DNA of 64,000 nucleotides from CAZDXB01 sp964509335. GTDB taxonomy: Bacteria; Bacteroidota; Ignavibacteria; Kapaibacteriales; UBA2268. Location of the stretch: NCBI GenBank assembly GCA_964509335.1, contig CAZDXB010000017.1:1-64000 (forward strand), in the 5' to 3' direction. The notes below the pieces were generated by a model, which was given only the letters and a program-made list of their open reading frames with translations, was not told the DNA's origin and made no database searches. Positions 24,842-35,653 of this stretch are shown in pieces. Numbering within the stretch: position 1 is the first letter of the stretch; each line of letters opens with the position of its first letter. Position numbers and translations under genes: made by a program.

Positions 24842-25852
24842 TTATAGATACCATTCGTCTTTCGACTCCCGGGTCATTAGTTTTTTTATGGCTTTTCCCG
24901 GTTTTACGTTGTGGAATAATATCTCGTAAACTTGAGCGACTATAGGCAAATCTATATCATACTTTTTGCTAATATTATAAGCGGAAATTGTGGTTTTGAC
25001 GCCTTCGGCGACCGCCTGCATTTCGCTTAGAACTTTGTCGAGCGTTTTGCCTTTCCCAATTTCTTCGCCTACGCGCCTGTTACGGCTGTGTCGGCTATCG
25101 CAAGTTACTATTAAATCGCCGAGCCCTGACAGCCCGGAAAAAGTCAGCGGGTCGGCGCCCAATTTAGTTCCCAAACGCGTCATACCCGCCAAGCCGCGCG
25201 TAATTAAAGCCGCCTTTGTATTGTCGCCTAACTCTAATCCGTCAATAATGCCCGCCGCTATCGCGATTACGTTTTTCAAAGCGCCGCCTAATTCGCAGCC
25301 TAAGACGTCGTCGGAAGTGTAAACTCGGAAATATTGTCTTTTGAAAACTTGCTGTATTAATTTTGCGATTTCAGAGTTTTTGGACGCGACTACTACCGTG
25401 GTCGGAGTTCTTTTGACTACTTCTTCGGCGTGGCTCGGTCCGGTTAATACGGCGTATTGATTCTCCGAAATTTTAGAAACGTCAGCTAAAATTTGCGAAA
25501 CGCGCATATGCGTTTCGTTTTCTATTCCTTTCGACACGTTGACAAGCGGCTTGTCGCCGAATCCAAAATCGTTTTTTTCTATTACGTTTCTTATGAATTG
25601 CGTTGGAACGGCTATAAGATATACGTCGCTTCCGCGCAAATCTGAAGGCTCGTCGGCGGCTTTTAGAGATTCGTTTAAAGCGACGCTGGATAGATACTTC
25701 TTGTTCTCTTTATCTTTGTTGATTGTTTTTACAACTTCGGTTTCGTGCGTCCATAAAACGACATCGTCGTTCTTTTCCGCGAGAAGATTCGCCAAAGTCG
25801 TTCCCCACGCGCCCGCGCCGATTATTCCTATTTTATAGGTTTTTTCGCTCAA
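24842..25852 (-). CDS. gpsA: Glycerol-3-phosphate dehydrogenase [NAD(P)+]
   Basis: This 336-residue enzyme makes sn-glycerol 3-phosphate for phospholipids from dihydroxyacetone phosphate. It has the NAD site IGAGAWGTTLANLL, NVSKGIE, LTGPSHAEEV and the catalytic lysine in GGALKNVIAIAAGI. Start codon is TTG at 25852 with CGGAGC upstream. It lies 19 bases after plsY on the same strand, giving a lipid-precursor operon. Confidence 0.94.
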   Translation of the reverse strand: MSEKTYKIGIIGAGAWGTTLANLLAEKNDDVVLWTHETEVVKTINKDKENKKYLSSVALNESLKAADEPSDLRGSDVYLIAVPTQFIRNVIEKNDFGFGDKPLVNVSKGIENETHMRVSQILADVSKISENQYAVLTGPSHAEEVVKRTPTTVVVASKNSEIAKLIQQVFKRQYFRVYTSDDVLGCELGGALKNVIAIAAGIIDGLELGDNTKAALITRGLAGMTRLGTKLGADPLTFSGLSGLGDLIVTCDSRHSRNRRVGEEIGKGKTLDKVLSEMQAVAEGVKTTISAYNISKKYDIDLPIVAQVYEILFHNVKPGKAIKKLMTRESKDEWYL

Positions 25853-25871
25853 GTGTTATAGCTCCGAAATT

Positions 25872-26561
25872 TTAGTCAGACGTTTTCTTTAATTTTATGA
25901 GATGTAACTTCTTGAATCGGTTCTCTCTGCCTTCGATTAATCTTTTAATATTCTTTTTGTGAGCGTAAATCAAAACGAGAGCCAAGCCCGCCGCGAAGTA
26001 AATGAGTATATTATAAGCGGGTATGTCCACGCCGAAAAAGTTGTATCTGAAAAGCAAAGAAGAAGGGAAAGTAACGGCGCCTAAAATCGAACCGAGAGAG
26101 ATGTAGCCGGAAAAAATCACGGCTAAAATAAATATACCTAAGGCAATTGACACGTCCACGGGAGCGATACCGAAAAGCATACCCGCCGCGGTGTTTATTC
26201 CTTTGCCGCCGCGAAAGCCGATGTAAACGGGGAGTATATGACCGACAACCGCGCTTACGCCGGCGATTATCATTATTATAGTTATATCTTCGAAGTAAGT
26301 GGCGCCGAAATGGTAATTAACTTCAAATAGATTCGCTATTACCAAGACAGGTAGCAAGCCCTTAGCTAAATCTACGATTTGGACTATAACGCCCCATTGC
26401 CAGCCAAGCGTTCTAAAAACGTTCGTGCTTCCCATATTGCCGCTGCCTTTCTTCCGAATATCAAATCCGAAAAAGGTTTTGCTAACGACGTAAGCCGTGG
26501 GGAACGAACCTATCAGATAGCTGATTATAACTATTAAACTTAAAGCTAAAATAGGGCTCAT
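25872..26561 (-). CDS. plsY: Glycerol-3-phosphate acyltransferase PlsY
   Basis: The 229-residue membrane protein has about five helices. Conserved loops are GSFPTAYVVSK, the phosphate-loop-like RKKGSGNMGSTNVFR and GFRGGKGINTAAG, the three PlsY motifs. It transfers acyl from acyl-phosphate to glycerol 3-phosphate, the product of the next gene (gpsA). The C-terminal tail beyond RLIEGRENRF is slightly long. Confidence 0.94.
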   Translation of the reverse strand: MSPILALSLIVIISYLIGSFPTAYVVSKTFFGFDIRKKGSGNMGSTNVFRTLGWQWGVIVQIVDLAKGLLPVLVIANLFEVNYHFGATYFEDITIIMIIAGVSAVVGHILPVYIGFRGGKGINTAAGMLFGIAPVDVSIALGIFILAVIFSGYISLGSILGAVTFPSSLLFRYNFFGVDIPAYNILIYFAAGLALVLIYAHKKNIKRLIEGRENRFKKLHLIKLKKTSD

Positions 26562-26666
26562 ATTTATAAGCCGTTATAATTTAACAATATTTTAAACTAG
26601 AGAATACCAAAAATAATTAAAATATCTTATAATTGACAACTTTAGCGCTAATTTATTTGATATTTT

Positions 26667-27434
26667 TTAAATTTTTGAAAAATGATGGAAAATAATACCG
26701 GCGGCTACCGAGACGTTTAGCGACTCGGCTCTGCCGGCTCCTTTTATTTTAAACTCGCCGTTCAAAAGACTCGCTATTTCTTTTCTAACGCCTTTTGATT
26801 CATTTCCCAATACAATCCCGAAAGGTTTCCGGGGGCGAATGTCGTCGAGATTTTTTTCGGCGCTTAAAGAAGCTCCGTAAATCTCGACGTTCTTTAAATC
26901 GCTTTTTATCGACGACGCCAAGTCTTTGGTTTCGGCGACCGACATTCTGAAAATCGAACCCATTGAAGAGCGAACTGTTTTAGGATTATATAAGTCGGCG
27001 CAGTCTTTGTTGAGTATGGCTTGTTTTATCCCGAACCAATCGGCGGCTCGTAGAATAGTCCCGACGTTTCCCGGGTCGGAGACGCCGTCCAAAGCGACGA
27101 AGTTGTCTTTGGGATTAATCTTGTCTTTTCGAGTTTCGGCGACCGCTAATATCTCTTGAGGCGTCTTCGCGTCGCATATTTTATCGTATTGATTCTTTTT
27201 CGCTTTATAAACGGGCGCGTCTATCGCCGCGAACTTTTCGGCTAATTCAATTTCCGCTTCGTTTGCTTTCGTCGAAACTACGAAGTATTTGGCGACGTAT
27301 TCGGAATTTAAAAGCTCTCGACACAGTTTTAATCCCTCGACGAGAAAAAGTTTATGTTTCTTTCTGCCCTTTTTATCGGCTAGCGACTTGATTTTCTTAT
27401 GAAGATTTGCGCTTAAGTCTTTGAATCTATCCAT
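26667..27434 (-). CDS. SpoU-family RNA 2'-O-methyltransferase (TrmH/RlmB-like)
   Basis: This 255-residue protein carries the three SpoU motifs: DPGNVGTILRAADWFG, GIVLGNESKGV and ESLNVSVAAGI. An N-terminal RlmB-type substrate-binding domain (KHKLFLVEGLKLCREL) is present. It methylates ribose in rRNA or tRNA using S-adenosylmethionine through a knotted fold. The precise nucleotide target is not resolvable from sequence. Confidence 0.9.
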   Translation of the reverse strand: MDRFKDLSANLHKKIKSLADKKGRKKHKLFLVEGLKLCRELLNSEYVAKYFVVSTKANEAEIELAEKFAAIDAPVYKAKKNQYDKICDAKTPQEILAVAETRKDKINPKDNFVALDGVSDPGNVGTILRAADWFGIKQAILNKDCADLYNPKTVRSSMGSIFRMSVAETKDLASSIKSDLKNVEIYGASLSAEKNLDDIRPRKPFGIVLGNESKGVRKEIASLLNGEFKIKGAGRAESLNVSVAAGIIFHHFSKI

Positions 27435-27529
27435 TAATTCGCTTTCCCTTTAAAAATAAATTGTTTCCTAAAAATTGATTAGTTTTGAAATCTATTTTAA
27501 TAAGATGTAGATTAATTTAAAAATAAAAA

Positions 27530-28459
27530 ATGAAAATAGCGGTAACCGGAGGAGCCGGATTTATTGGCTCGAAAGTAACGGATTTTTACTTGGAAGAAGG
27601 CGCGGAAGTAGTCGTAATCGACAATCTCTCTACCGGCAAGACGGAAAATATCAATCCAAAAGCAAAATTTTTCAAAGCCGACATAACCGACGAAAATATA
27701 ATAGATATATTCGCCGAAGAGAAATTCGACGTATTAAACTGCCACGCGGCTCAAATTGACGTAAGAACCTCCGTTGCCAATCCGAAATACGACGCGAAAA
27801 TCAACGTTTTGGGCGCTTTGAATCTTTACGAAGCGGCGAGAAGGACAGGAGTTAAAAAAATCATCTTCGCTTCGACAGGCGGCGCAATTTACGGCGAACA
27901 GGACTATTTCCCCGCCGACGAGAATCATCCCGTCAATCCCTTGTCGCCTTACGGAGTAGCTAAATTAGTGAACGAGAAATACTTGTTCTTTTACAAAGAA
28001 GCTTACGGTATAGATTTCGTTTCCTTAAGATATACAAACGTTTACGGACCGAGACAAAATCCTTTCGGCGAGGCGGGCGTCGTCGCGATTTTCGCGAACA
28101 AGATGCTGGCTGGCGGAGAGCCTGTTATTAACGGCGACGGGAAAAACAGCCGCGATTACGTATTCGTCGAAGACGTTGCCAGAGCAAATTTATGCGCCCT
28201 TAGAAACGATATTTCCGGTATTTACAACGTCGCCACCGAAAAAGAGAAAGACGTGAACTTTATTTTCTCTACCCTGAAGCGATTGACCGGCTCGAATTGC
28301 GAGGAAATTCACGGAGAGGCGAAAACGGGGGAGCAAAGACGCTCTGTTTGCTCTTACTCAAAATTGAAAGAGGAATGCGGTTGGGAACCGAGAATAGATA
28401 TGGACAAAGGATTAAAGCAAACGGTCGAATTCTTCAAGCGAAAAAACAAAAAAGAATAG
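27530..28459 (+). CDS. NAD-dependent sugar-nucleotide epimerase
   Basis: The 309-residue short-chain dehydrogenase/epimerase has the NAD loop TGGAGFIGSKV, a STGGAIYGEQ segment and catalytic YxxxK in SPYGVAKLVNEKY, then RYTNVYGPRQNP and SRDYVFVEDVA. It most resembles UDP-glucose 4-epimerase type enzymes. It lies 9 bases ahead of the sodium symporter gene. Substrate cannot be fixed. Confidence 0.87.
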   Translation: MKIAVTGGAGFIGSKVTDFYLEEGAEVVVIDNLSTGKTENINPKAKFFKADITDENIIDIFAEEKFDVLNCHAAQIDVRTSVANPKYDAKINVLGALNLYEAARRTGVKKIIFASTGGAIYGEQDYFPADENHPVNPLSPYGVAKLVNEKYLFFYKEAYGIDFVSLRYTNVYGPRQNPFGEAGVVAIFANKMLAGGEPVINGDGKNSRDYVFVEDVARANLCALRNDISGIYNVATEKEKDVNFIFSTLKRLTGSNCEEIHGEAKTGEQRRSVCSYSKLKEECGWEPRIDMDKGLKQTVEFFKRKNKKE

Positions 28460-28468
28460 ATTTTTAAG

Positions 28469-29902
28469 ATGAGCCTGTCGTTTTCAGACATAGCCGTAAT
28501 AATCGTTTATTTCGCCCTGATGCTATGGATTGGTTTTTATATAGCTCGAAAAAAACAAGAGGGCGAAGAAACGGCTATCGATTATATACTGGCTGGGCGG
28601 AAGTTGACGGTTCCATTCTTTGTAGGCACTTTAGTGGCAACTTGGTACGGAAACATTCTCGGCGTCGGAGAGTTCGTTTATTCCAGCGGCGTTGTAGCTT
28701 GGGTTTGTTTCGCTTTTCCTTACTATATCGCCGCGGCTTTGTTCGCCGTTTTCGCCGCAAAAAAAATTCGCGAGAAGGAAGTTACTACAATACCGGAACA
28801 AATAACAATCTACTACGGAAAAAACGCGGGAAAAGTCGCCTCTGTAATTATTCTAGTTATCACTATTCCCGCGGCGTATATTTTAATGCTGGGAATAATG
28901 ATAAAGCTTTTTTTCGGATTTCAACTGTGGCTTAGCGTGGTTCTTGGCGCCGCCGTTTCGTTGGGTTATCTTTATACCGGCGGCTTCAAAGCCGACGTGT
29001 TTACGAACGCGGCGCAGTTTGTATTGATGTACGTAGGATTCGGAGCTTTGGCGTACTTCGCTTTCGCAAATTACGGCGGTTTATCAATAATGTCCGGCGC
29101 TTTGCCGGAGCGGCATCTCGAGCTTTTCGGAGATAAATCTTGGCAATACGTGTTGGCGTGGCAGATTATCGCCTTTCAAACCTTTGTTGACCCCAGCTTT
29201 CATCAAAGATGTTCCGCCGCCAAAACCGCAAAATCCGCTCAAATAGGAATAGCCGTTTCTATTGGCTTCTGGCTGATATTCGATTCTTTAACTCTAGTTA
29301 CCGGACTGTACGCTAAAGCGTTCATCGACGTAGCCAATCCTTTGATGTCGTATCCCGCTTTAGCCGACGTTATACTGCCGCCAATATGGAAGGGATTATT
29401 CGTAACCGCTCTTATGGCGACTATAATGTCCACTTTAGACAGCTACGCTTTTATTAGCGCGACTACTATTGGCAACGATATTTTAGCGCCGATTAAAAGC
29501 AAATTTAAATCGCTAAGAAAACTCGAAATCAAATCGTTGACAAAAATCGGCTTAATCGTTACGTCGATTCTTGGGATAGCTCTGGCTTTGGCTTTGCCGT
29601 CGGCGGTCGATTTAATATATAAAACCGCGTCGATAGCCGTTCCCGGACTTTTAGCCCCGCTGCTTTTTACTTATAGCGACAAATTTAGAATTAAGCCGAG
29701 CAGCGTAATAACGATAATGTTAGCGTCGGCGTCGCTTTCGGCGATTTGGACTTTTTGTCAAATTATATCTAAAACTTCGGCTTTCTTTTTGCGGGAAGTT
29801 TTTATCGAAATTGAGCCGATGATGCCGGGAATACTGCTTTCATTGGCTTTAGCGGCGATGTTTGCGAGAAAGAAACAAAACGTCATAACGGGAGATAATT
29901 AA
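28469..29902 (+). CDS. Sodium:solute symporter (SSS family)
   Basis: The 477-residue protein has about 12-13 membrane helices. It shows the LeuT-fold SSS pattern: YILAGRKLTVPFFVGTLVATWYG early, and in the central helices VDPSFHQRCSAAKTAKSA plus LMATIMSTLDSYAFISATTIG with sodium-site serines and threonines. It cotransports a small solute (sugar, amino acid or organic acid) with sodium. Stop and the next start (pgsA) touch without a gap. Confidence 0.88.
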   Translation: MSLSFSDIAVIIVYFALMLWIGFYIARKKQEGEETAIDYILAGRKLTVPFFVGTLVATWYGNILGVGEFVYSSGVVAWVCFAFPYYIAAALFAVFAAKKIREKEVTTIPEQITIYYGKNAGKVASVIILVITIPAAYILMLGIMIKLFFGFQLWLSVVLGAAVSLGYLYTGGFKADVFTNAAQFVLMYVGFGALAYFAFANYGGLSIMSGALPERHLELFGDKSWQYVLAWQIIAFQTFVDPSFHQRCSAAKTAKSAQIGIAVSIGFWLIFDSLTLVTGLYAKAFIDVANPLMSYPALADVILPPIWKGLFVTALMATIMSTLDSYAFISATTIGNDILAPIKSKFKSLRKLEIKSLTKIGLIVTSILGIALALALPSAVDLIYKTASIAVPGLLAPLLFTYSDKFRIKPSSVITIMLASASLSAIWTFCQIISKTSAFFLREVFIEIEPMMPGILLSLALAAMFARKKQNVITGDN

Positions 29903-30393
29903 ATGCCTGAAAAAAACAAGGTCTTGAACATTTCAAATATCCTGAGCGTCTTTAGGATTCTCTTGATTTATCCTTTCGCCGTCGCTCTTTTAAACGAAGA
30001 AAATATATTAGCGTTTTTAATCGGCTCTCTCGCTGTAATAAGCGACGCGATGGACGGTTATTTCGCCAGAAGATTTCAATTTTCCACGGAAATAGGAAAA
30101 GTTCTCGACCCTTTAGCCGATAAGCTATTGATGGCGACGGCGGCTATTATTTTATTGTATCAAGGCAGAATGCCCGTTTGGTTCGGCGTTTTTATATTGT
30201 CTAGAGACTTGATATTGCTATTGGGCGGCCTTTACGCCACTAAACTAACGCGCAAGGTTTTGTCTTCGAATATATTAGGCAAGACGGCGGCTTTTACTCT
30301 ATCCGTCGCCGTCGCCGCTATGGTCTTGGGAATCGATTTGATTATCGTATGGACTATGTGGATTAGCTTCGCTTTTCTAGTGGCGTCGCTAAT
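29903..30393 (+). CDS. pgsA: CDP-diacylglycerol-glycerol-3-phosphate phosphatidyltransferase, 3' end lost in gap
   Basis: At least 163 residues remain before the N gap. The CDP-alcohol phosphotransferase motif is complete: SDAMDGYFARRFQFSTEIG followed by VLDPLADK. The N-terminal NISNILSVFRIL is typical of PgsA. It makes phosphatidylglycerol phosphate. A complete protein would be about 180-200 residues, so most is present; the end lies in the gap. Bases after the gap belong to another gene on the opposite strand. Confidence 0.88.
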
Positions 30394-30493
30394 NNNNNNN
30401 NNNNNNNNNNNNNNNNNNNNNNNNNNNNNNNNNNNNNNNNNNNNNNNNNNNNNNNNNNNNNNNNNNNNNNNNNNNNNNNNNNNNNNNNNNNNN
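30394..30493. other. Assembly gap (100 N)
   Basis: Exactly one hundred N bases, the usual placeholder for a scaffold join of unknown length. It cuts the 3' ends of two converging genes (pgsA and the T9SS gene after it), so their true distance is unknown. Confidence 0.98.
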
Positions 30494-33229
30494 CGGCGGT
30501 AAATAAACGCTTAACTTTTCCGCCGCGGGATTCGGATATAATATAATATCCTCCTCCGACGCAATCTCTTGCTCGACTGAAACGGGCGAGTTGTAAATTA
30601 ATAAATTGTCGATATACCATCCGTCGTTCGAAAAGCCCAAATTAGTTTCTAAATTGAATCGAACGATAACGGTATCTTTTATGTTTTTCGGCAATTCAAT
30701 TTCTTCGTATTTCCAGTCTCGTTCGTCGAGAACGTCGTCGTCCCAATAAGAATAGTCGGATTTGTTGAAGGAAGCCGCTCTTTGCCAGCTTTCGCCGTCG
30801 TCGGTGGAATATTCCACTACTCCCGAATCTCTTTTCTGTATCAACGCGGCGTGCCAAAACGAAACGACAACTTGCTCGTTTTTTTCGCTTTTTACGGGAT
30901 AAGCTTGGCAGAAGCTTTCTATCAATTTTTTATAATCTTCGTCGGGGGAGTCGGTTAGCGAATAGTCGCCTTCGTAAGAAAATTCGCTTGTCCTCGCCCA
31001 ATCGCCTTTGACCAAATATCTCTTTTCAAAAACATCGAAATTGTCGGAAACGCCTTTGTAAATTTCTCCTAAAAAGACGACGACTGTGTCGCTAGTTTCG
31101 CTTTCGTTGCTTGGATTGGCTCCGTCGGAAACGGTGGCGTAGATTTCGTAATATCCCGAGGCGTCGGCGTCGTAAGTTAAATTTACAGTCGAACCGGTGT
31201 CGGATACACTAATGTCGTTGCTTTCGAGCAAACCGCTTCTTCTGTCGTAAATATTAACTTTGTCTAAGTTTAATAGCGGCGTTACTTTATCGTCTCTGAA
31301 TCTGGGCAATTCGACGGAAATCGACGCCCTCAAACCGATTACTTTATTAACGGACGATATTTTAGGGGGCGCGGGATAGCGGGAGCCGCCGGCGTAAGCG
31401 GAATCTACGCGCGCTATGCTGGAATCCTCGCCCGCCGCGACTGTTATTTCGCATTTGTATCTTTCGTAACTAGTTAATCCTTCGACGATATATTCCGAAA
31501 CGCCCGACTGAATTTCAATTTCTCTTTCGCCGACTTTAATCATATAAGAAAAATCTTCCTCGCTAAGCGATTGTCTGAAAACTCTTTCGGTCGGGGGCGT
31601 CCAAGACAGGCGGATTTTGTCCGGCTCTTCGGGGATTGTCTCCGCTTCGAAATCTTTAACGGGATTTGGCGAACGGACGTTAATAAGCGAAGTGTAAACG
31701 TCGTTGTCGTTAATTATTTTTACCGAGTTCCTCATATCTACCCAAGACGGATAAACCTTTCCGTCGTAAAAAGCCATTCCGCTATAATCTCCGGCGAAGC
31801 TATTATTAGCGAATGGATTTCGGCGCAAATCGCTAGCTACGTCGGAGGCTCTCCTGTCCGTCCAATTCTCGCCGCCGTCGGTTGAATAACTTACATAACA
31901 ATCTACCATAATATTCGCCGAATCGTTCCTGCTGTCCAAATACATAACGGCGAGGTCTCCGTTCATAGGGTCGACCGCCATCCACTGCCAGAACTGGTCT
32001 TTTGTCGTATCGGAATGGATTATTTTCGGTTCGCTCCAATTTTCGCCGCCGTCGGTCGAGCGGGAGAAATATATGTTAGGGACGACGTCCGCCGCCCAAG
32101 TAGTATAAATCCAGCCCCTTCTTTCGGATTCGGTCGTATCGCAAACGATTACCGGATAAGTTTCCACTCTAAAAGTGTTTTTGAGAACGTGATTCCAAAC
32201 TTCGTATTCGTCGTCTTCCGTCGTTAGATTTTTTGCGACGCCCAGAGAGTTATAATTAAAGATTATGCGCGGTTCGCTCCACGTTTTACTTCCGTTGCAA
32301 GATTTGGCAAATCCTATTCCGTCCTCGATACCGTCGTTCCACGCTAAATATACTTCGCCCTCCGGTCCGGTCGCTACTAACGGGAAGCTCTGTCCGAAAG
32401 CGGTGTCTTGGCTCGTCCCCGGTTTTCTCGGGCTGACTGGAACGGGTTCGCTCCAAGTCCCGCCTTTGTCGGTCGATTTAGATATTACTATCTGCGTCGA
32501 GGAATCTCGCGGCACAATCCTTTTCCAAGGAATATACAGGTGATTTAAATAAGGCGATTCGGAAGAATGGTCGATAGATATATAATACTTGTCTTCAAAG
32601 CAAGAGTCAATGGTTTGCGTTCCTCTGTGCAAAATGACGGGTATATGCGTATTTTCCGTCTCCCAATTTTCGCCGCCGTCTGTGCTAATAGAGATAAAAA
32701 CGGCGTTTTCGCCGAAGGGGACGGCGTGGGAAGTGTCGTCGCGGTATCCGAAGCCGCCGTAAACTAAGTAGGCGTTTCCTTCGGGGTCGTAAGCTACGGA
32801 CGGGTCGTTCGTAGAACGCCAGTTGGCGAAGGGTTTGCCGAGATTATAGTTGACCCAATTTTCGCCGCCGTCGCTTGAATAATATACCCAAGTCGAAGAT
32901 TCCGCTCTGTAATCTACCGAGGAACCTATAAGTTGGTTTGGATTGAGCGGATTGACCGCTATTGAAGATTCGTTTTGCGGCATATTATCGCCGTCGGTTT
33001 CTATAACGTTTGAATTGACAAATATCGATAGCGACCGCTCTTCCGCGAGCGGAACAGCCGGAAAATCTTTGAAATTTTTAGACGGAAGCGGATGCGCCCT
33101 TAAAGCCGCGTTCTTAAAAAATTTCCGAGCCGTTTGAATGTCTTTTTTGTCGGAGTTTTCCGCTATGCCTATAGAGAACTGCGCGAATAATAAAGCGAGA
33201 TATAAAATAAGTATTTTGCAAAAATTCAT
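30494..33229 (-). CDS. Secreted sialidase-like BNR protein with T9SS domain, 3' end lost in gap
   Basis: About 912 residues are visible. I start at ATG 33229, directly before a signal peptide (FCKILILYLALLFAQFS) and with GAGTG upstream, rather than at an in-frame start at 33277. At least six Asp boxes are present (SSDGGENW, STDGGENW, STDKGGTW, YSTDDGESW), the sialidase/exo-hydrolase propeller pattern. A fibronectin III-like domain (PVKDFEAETIPEEPDK) and a jelly-roll region near the C-terminus follow. The sequence enters a sorting domain (LYPNPAAEKLSVYLPP) at the gap. It is probably exported by T9SS; enzyme activity is unproven. Confidence 0.8.
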
Positions 33230-33360
33230 ATTACACTCTTTTATTTTTTTATTAAAATTTCTTTGTCGTTTTCTCAAACTTTTATAATATTACAATAATA
33301 AATAAACTATTGGAAAATATCGTTTCAAACGATATAAAACAAGTTATTTTTTGAGGATTT

Positions 33361-33942
33361 ATGATAAATATCGGCGGAATATGGATTGATAAAGATATAA
33401 CGACAAGCTGTTTCTCTTGCGACATAAAGAAATGCAGGGGGGCTTGTTGCACATTTTACGGCAGATACGGCGCTCCGGTAAGCGACGCCGAAGCGCAAAT
33501 TTTAGAAGATTGTCTGCCGCACGCCGCAAAATACTTATCGAAAAAGTCCCTGAAATACATAAAAAAGCGAGGCGTAACCGAAGGTCCAAGCGGCTCAAAA
33601 ACCACCGTTTGCATAAAAAATCGCGCTTGCGTTTTCGTTTATTACGAAGACGACGTCGCGCTTTGCTCGCTTGAGAGAGCTTACTTAGACGGGGAAATAA
33701 AATTTAGAAAGCCGATTTCTTGTAATTTATTTCCGCTTAGAATGGCGAGAGATAGAAAAAATTATTTATATTACCAAAGAATACCCGAATGCGATTCTGC
33801 CGTTGCAAACGGCGAAAGAAATAAAGTTAAGATGTGCGAAGAATTAAAAGACGCTTTAATTAATAAATTTGGAGAATCTTGGTATTCGGAGCTTTTATCT
33901 TATATTAATATGAACGAAACAGGCAACAAGGTCGAAATTTAA
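33361..33942 (+). CDS. DUF3109 / YkgJ-type cysteine-cluster protein
   Basis: The 193-residue protein has many cysteines in the family arrangement: CFSCDIKKCRGACCTFYGR, then CIKNRACVF, CSLERAY, SCNLFPLR and a late CDSA. They probably bind zinc or an iron-sulfur cluster. This matches DUF3109, common in Bacteroidota and of unknown function. GAGG precedes the ATG. It is 15 bases upstream of rpoN and probably cotranscribed with it. Confidence 0.82.
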   Translation: MINIGGIWIDKDITTSCFSCDIKKCRGACCTFYGRYGAPVSDAEAQILEDCLPHAAKYLSKKSLKYIKKRGVTEGPSGSKTTVCIKNRACVFVYYEDDVALCSLERAYLDGEIKFRKPISCNLFPLRMARDRKNYLYYQRIPECDSAVANGERNKVKMCEELKDALINKFGESWYSELLSYINMNETGNKVEI

Positions 33943-33957
33943 AATAACGGAATTGAT

Positions 33958-35640
33958 ATGAAGCTATCGCTAGACTTAAAGACGAAATTAACGCAAACTC
34001 TAACTCCTCAGCAAATTCAGTATCTTAAATTGCTGCAATTGCCCGTCGTTCAGTTAGAGCAAAGGGTTCGGCAAGAATTAGAACAAAATCCAATGTTAGA
34101 GGAATTTGACTCGGAAATTGGCGAAGAGCCGCATTCCGATTATCAGGAAGACGTTCAAGAGCGAGAAACAAGCGAAGAATCTCCGATAGACGACCAAGCC
34201 GACCCGTTTGAGTTTTATAAAATGCTTTGGCGCGACGATTCGTCGCCGGGTAGAAGAGCGACTTCATACTCAGACGACGAAGAGGACGAAAGATTCTACC
34301 AAATAAAAGACGCCGCGACTTTAAGCGAAGATATTATCCAACAAATGCGCCTCTTGCCTCTTAGCGAAGAGGAGATGATAATGGGCGAACAGATAATAGG
34401 CAATGTGGACAACGACGGATATTTAAGAAGAGAACTTGAGGACATAGTCGAAGAAACAAACGACGTAATCGAAGAATTAAATTTCGAAAAACTAGCAGAG
34501 CTGAGGAAGGAAAAAGGCGAAGACAAAGAAAAAAATCATAATCCCGCCCGAGATTACGCTGTTTCGCCCGAAGCTTTAAAAATTGCAAAATCAATTAGAC
34601 GCTCCGAAACCGACGAAATAAGAATTGAAGAAGACGACGGCGACGAAACCGAAAAAATAGACGAAGAAGAGTTAAAAGGCATTGATTTGCTGAAGCCGGT
34701 CAATATTAACGTCGCCGAAAAAGTTTTAGATAAAATCCAATCTCTCGAACCGCCGGGATTCGCCTCCAGAGACGTAAGAGAATGTCTTTTGGCTCAATGT
34801 CGGGCTATTCCTAAGAAGAACGCCGCTCAAAAATTAGCGCAAGAGATGCTCGAAAATACGTATCGCGCTTTTACGATGAAGCATTACGACAAAATCAAGA
34901 AACAGCTCGGCGTGGACGACGAGTATCTCAGAGAAGCGATAGAATTTATTCGCACCCTAAATCCAAAACCTGGGGGCATAGACGCGTCAATCGGAACGAA
35001 CACCGTTACGCCGGATTTCGCCGTTACTAGAGACCGCGAGTCCGACGAACTATTGATTTCCGTCAACGACAGCCGTATGCCCGTTTTGAAACTAAACAAA
35101 GCGTACGAAAAGCTCAAGAAAGAAGCGAAAATCAAGGTTTTCAATAAAGACACACGCGAGTGGATTCGCAACAAATACGAAGACGCGAAATTCCTAATCC
35201 AAGCTATTCGACAAAGAAAAAGCACTATGTTGAAGGTAATGACGGCTATAGCGCATTTGCAAGAAAATTTCTTTTACGAAGGACCTTCCGCTTTGAAACC
35301 GTTGATATATAAAAACGTCGCCGAGGAGACCGGATTAGATATTTCCACTATTTGCCGGATAGTGAACGGCAAGTATGTCCAAACGGATTACGGCGTTTAC
35401 GAGTTGAAGTATTTCTTTAGCGAGTCTCTTCCGAATTTGGACGGCGAAGAAATTTCGACCACTGTAATAAAAGAAACGATAAAAGGCATAATTAATCAGG
35501 AATCGAAAAAGAAACCATTCAGCGACGAGAAAATAAGCAAAGAACTGAACAAGCGCGGCTATCAAATAGCGAGGAGGACAGTAGCCAAGTATCGCGAACA
35601 AATGAAAATTCCCGTCGCAAGGCTAAGGAAAGAATTATAG
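33958..35640 (+). CDS. rpoN: RNA polymerase sigma-54 factor
   Basis: The 560-residue protein has region I at the N-terminus (LKTKLTQTLTPQQIQYLKLL), a long acidic region II (residues ~45-240, longer than in E. coli), the core-binding domain, and the diagnostic RpoN box ARRTVAKYRE near the end. It recognises -24/-12 promoters and needs an AAA+ activator to open DNA. No such activator is encoded in the window. Confidence 0.95.
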   Translation: MKLSLDLKTKLTQTLTPQQIQYLKLLQLPVVQLEQRVRQELEQNPMLEEFDSEIGEEPHSDYQEDVQERETSEESPIDDQADPFEFYKMLWRDDSSPGRRATSYSDDEEDERFYQIKDAATLSEDIIQQMRLLPLSEEEMIMGEQIIGNVDNDGYLRRELEDIVEETNDVIEELNFEKLAELRKEKGEDKEKNHNPARDYAVSPEALKIAKSIRRSETDEIRIEEDDGDETEKIDEEELKGIDLLKPVNINVAEKVLDKIQSLEPPGFASRDVRECLLAQCRAIPKKNAAQKLAQEMLENTYRAFTMKHYDKIKKQLGVDDEYLREAIEFIRTLNPKPGGIDASIGTNTVTPDFAVTRDRESDELLISVNDSRMPVLKLNKAYEKLKKEAKIKVFNKDTREWIRNKYEDAKFLIQAIRQRKSTMLKVMTAIAHLQENFFYEGPSALKPLIYKNVAEETGLDISTICRIVNGKYVQTDYGVYELKYFFSESLPNLDGEEISTTVIKETIKGIINQESKKKPFSDEKISKELNKRGYQIARRTVAKYREQMKIPVARLRKEL

Positions 35641-35653
35641 AGGAAGCGACGAA

